Source: JACXTP01 sp963789555 (GTDB lineage: Archaea > Thermoplasmatota > Thermoplasmata > Methanomassiliicoccales > UBA472). Taken from it: a DNA stretch of 64,000 nt. Positions 62,432 through 64,000 of this stretch are shown here, one piece after another. The stretch is taken from NCBI GenBank assembly GCA_963789555.1, contig CAWBKY010000010.1, forward strand, positions 1-64,000, given 5' to 3'. Both the position numbers and the translations under genes were made by a program. Position 1 is the first letter of the stretch, and each line of letters begins with the position of its first letter. The notes beneath the pieces are model-generated. The model did no database searches. It saw only the letters and a program-made list of their open reading frames with translations, and was not told where the DNA came from.

Positions 62432-63555
62432 ATGGATGCGACGAACATCGTGCTCTTCATCGCCAGCTTCGCCCTGATATTGATCGGCTGTGAGTTCTTC
62501 ACCAACGCCGTGGAATGGTTGGGCAAGAAGCTGAACCTGGCCGAGGGCGCGGTAGGGAGCGTGCTGGCCGCCATCGGGACGGCTTTGCCTGAGACGCTGG
62601 TCCCACTTGATCGCCATCCTTTTCGTCGGAGGGGCCGCGGGAGAGGAGATCGGGGTCGGGGCGATATTGGGTTCACCGTTCATGCTGGCGACCTTGGCCT
62701 TGTTCGTCACCGGTCTGGCGGTATTACTGTATCGGAGAAGGCGGAAGAGGGGCTCGCTGTCGATCGACGGCAGGTTGATCCGGAGGGACCTGAAGTTCTT
62801 CCTCGTCGCCTACACCATCGCCGCCTTGACCGCCTTCGTCCCGGAGGAGTACGATTGGGTGCGTTGGATCGTCGGCTGCAGCCTGATCCCGCTCTACGTT
62901 TACTATACCTGGGTGACTCTGAGGACGGGAGAGAGCTGTGCCGAGTCCGACTGCAAGGACCTTTACCTCCATCAGGGGTGGGATAGGCTGAACGGGAAGG
63001 GTCCGTCCAAATCCCGCGCCCCGAATTCCGCTAATGACAATGAGGACCGGACGAACAATGAGCAACGGGAAGCTGTCCATCAGGATGGGCCGAACCTGCC
63101 CCTGGTCCTGATACAGTTGTTCATGGGCCTGACCGGGATCATCATCGGGGCCATCATTTTCGTCGACCAGGTCGAGGCGTTGGCCGCGGTGGCCGGCATA
63201 AGCGCCACCATATTGGCATTGATCATCGCCCCCATCGCCACCGAGCTTCCGGAGATGTTCAACAGCTATCTGTGGGTGAAAGGGGGGAAGGACACCTACG
63301 CCATCGGCAACATAACTGGGGCTATGGTGTTCCAGAGCTGCTTCCCCGTCACCATCGGCGTATCTGCTCACTTCATGGCACATCGACCTGAGCGAACCTA
63401 CCGGGGTGCTCATGGCCGTCAGCATCCTCATCGCGCTATTATCGGCAAGCATCATGTACCTCCGCGCCACCGCCACCGAGCTGAAGCCTTCGGCATTGCT
63501 CCTGGGAGGGGGCTTCTATGCGGTGTTCATCGCCTTGGTGCTGATCCTAACCTAA
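62432..63555 (+). CDS. CaCA-family Na+/Ca2+ exchanger-like membrane protein (frameshifted twice)
   Basis: About 373 residues. Two inverted repeats carry the ion-binding motif: AAIGTALPETLVPL (first) and APIATELPEMFNSY (second). About ten membrane helices; a long hydrophilic loop near residues 165-215 separates the halves. One extra base near 62602 and another near 63365 break the frame; corrected the end reads GVLMAVSILIALLSASIMYL and LVLILT-stop. Exchanges cations across the membrane. Confidence 0.85.
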
Positions 63556-63564
63556 GGGTGAAAA

Positions 63565-64000
63565 ATGACTGGGACGATTCGACCGGGATTCATCGACGAG
63601 GACCGATATGAACGGTCAAGGCGCATCAGCCTGGTTGGACATGGAGGCAGTGCGGCGGTCAAAGTGCCTGGTGGTCGGGCCGGAGCCCTAGGCAACGAGG
63701 TGGTGAAGGACCTGGTGCTATCAGGGATACAGGAAATTACCTTGGTGGACATGGACCGGGTGGTGCGCTCCAATCTGAACCGCTGCGTGTTCTTCCGAGA
63801 GGGGGATGCGGAAAGGACCCTGGCGAAGGTGGAAGCCGTTTCTCGGCGGGCCATGGAACTGGCACCGGACTGTCGAATATCCACCCATGAGGGCAAGGTG
63901 GAGGATATCGGAATGGAGGAGTTTGCCCATTATGACGTTATTTTCGGGTGCCTGGACAACATCGCCGCGCGCTTGCACCTCAACGCTCAGGCCTGTCATG
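63565..64000 (+). CDS. ThiF/MoeB-like E1 adenylyltransferase (partial, cut by window end)
   Basis: About 145 residues visible. DEDRYERSRRIS, then VVGAGALGNEVVKDLVLSGI (nucleotide-binding), ITLVDMDRVVRSNLNRCVFF and FGCLDNIAARLHLN match ubiquitin-activating-like ThiF/MoeB/HesA proteins, which adenylate a sulfur-carrier or ubiquitin-like protein. A one-base insertion near 63633 and a compensating loss near 63677 garble part of the N-terminus. The ATG at 63565 follows AAGGGTG. The Cys and zinc site lie beyond the window. Confidence 0.82.
   Translation, partial: MTGTIRPGFIDEDRYERSRRISLVGHGGSAAVKVPGGRAGALGNEVVKDLVLSGIQEITLVDMDRVVRSNLNRCVFFREGDAERTLAKVEAVSRRAMELAPDCRISTHEGKVEDIGMEEFAHYDVIFGCLDNIAARLHLNAQACH

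Overview
This window is archaeal. It carries archaeal release factor aRF1, ribosomal proteins eS1, eL37 and eL41, an LSm protein, PurP, pyruvoyl arginine decarboxylase, archaeal UMP kinase, D-aminoacyl-tRNA deacylase and several intron-containing tRNA genes with bulge-helix-bulge splice signals. G+C is fairly high and TATA-like boxes precede many starts, several of which look leaderless. HdrB/HdrC and a hydrogenase-maturation-type protease point to an H2-linked or methanogen-like anaerobe. A Thermoplasmatota archaeon near Methanomassiliicoccales is my best guess, but that is inference and no marker gene here proves it.

Layout. 1-9.5 kb is an accessory region. It holds three DUF6325-like proteins (one paired with a SHOCT protein), a DUF169 protein, and a small sulfur-related cluster: a DszB-like desulfinase homologue, two rhodaneses and a TetR regulator, with a visible tandem-duplication scar. 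9.5-15 kb holds NAD synthetase, a nitrilase, an intron-bearing tRNA-Ser and an ACT/homoserine dehydrogenase/citramalate synthase block. 14.7-17.2 kb is a tightly overlapping HprK-like, CARF-like and PIN nuclease operon. 17.4-18 kb holds tRNA-Trp (intron with a box C/D guide), eL41 and tRNA-Arg with two introns, one of them in the T-loop. 18-28 kb is a mix of small redox, hydrolase, transport-like and regulator genes.

28-36 kb holds PurF, eL37, LSm, dihydroorotase, AMMECR1, CBS and ArsA-type ATPase genes. 36-41.6 kb holds eS1, HdrC/HdrB, a LysR-like regulator, a hydrogenase maturation protease and an M16 peptidase. 41.6-50 kb holds a PAC2 protein, a Ras-like GTPase coupled to a V4R-DUF835 protein, arginine decarboxylase, a multidomain PAPS-reductase-family protein, an M50 protease, a GlcD-type oxidase and adenylate kinase. 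50-64 kb is dominated by purine, pyrimidine and translation genes: PurP, ArgRS, aRF1, PyrH, DtdA, PheS, TrmO and TrpRS, followed by a CaCA exchanger and a truncated ThiF-like gene.

About nineteen genes, including indispensable ones such as TrpRS, HdrB and homoserine dehydrogenase, are interrupted by one- or two-base frameshifts, nearly always one extra base and often in or next to a short homopolymer. I read these as base-level sequence errors rather than true pseudogenes and give the full restored spans. No CRISPR array, insertion sequence or rRNA gene was seen.
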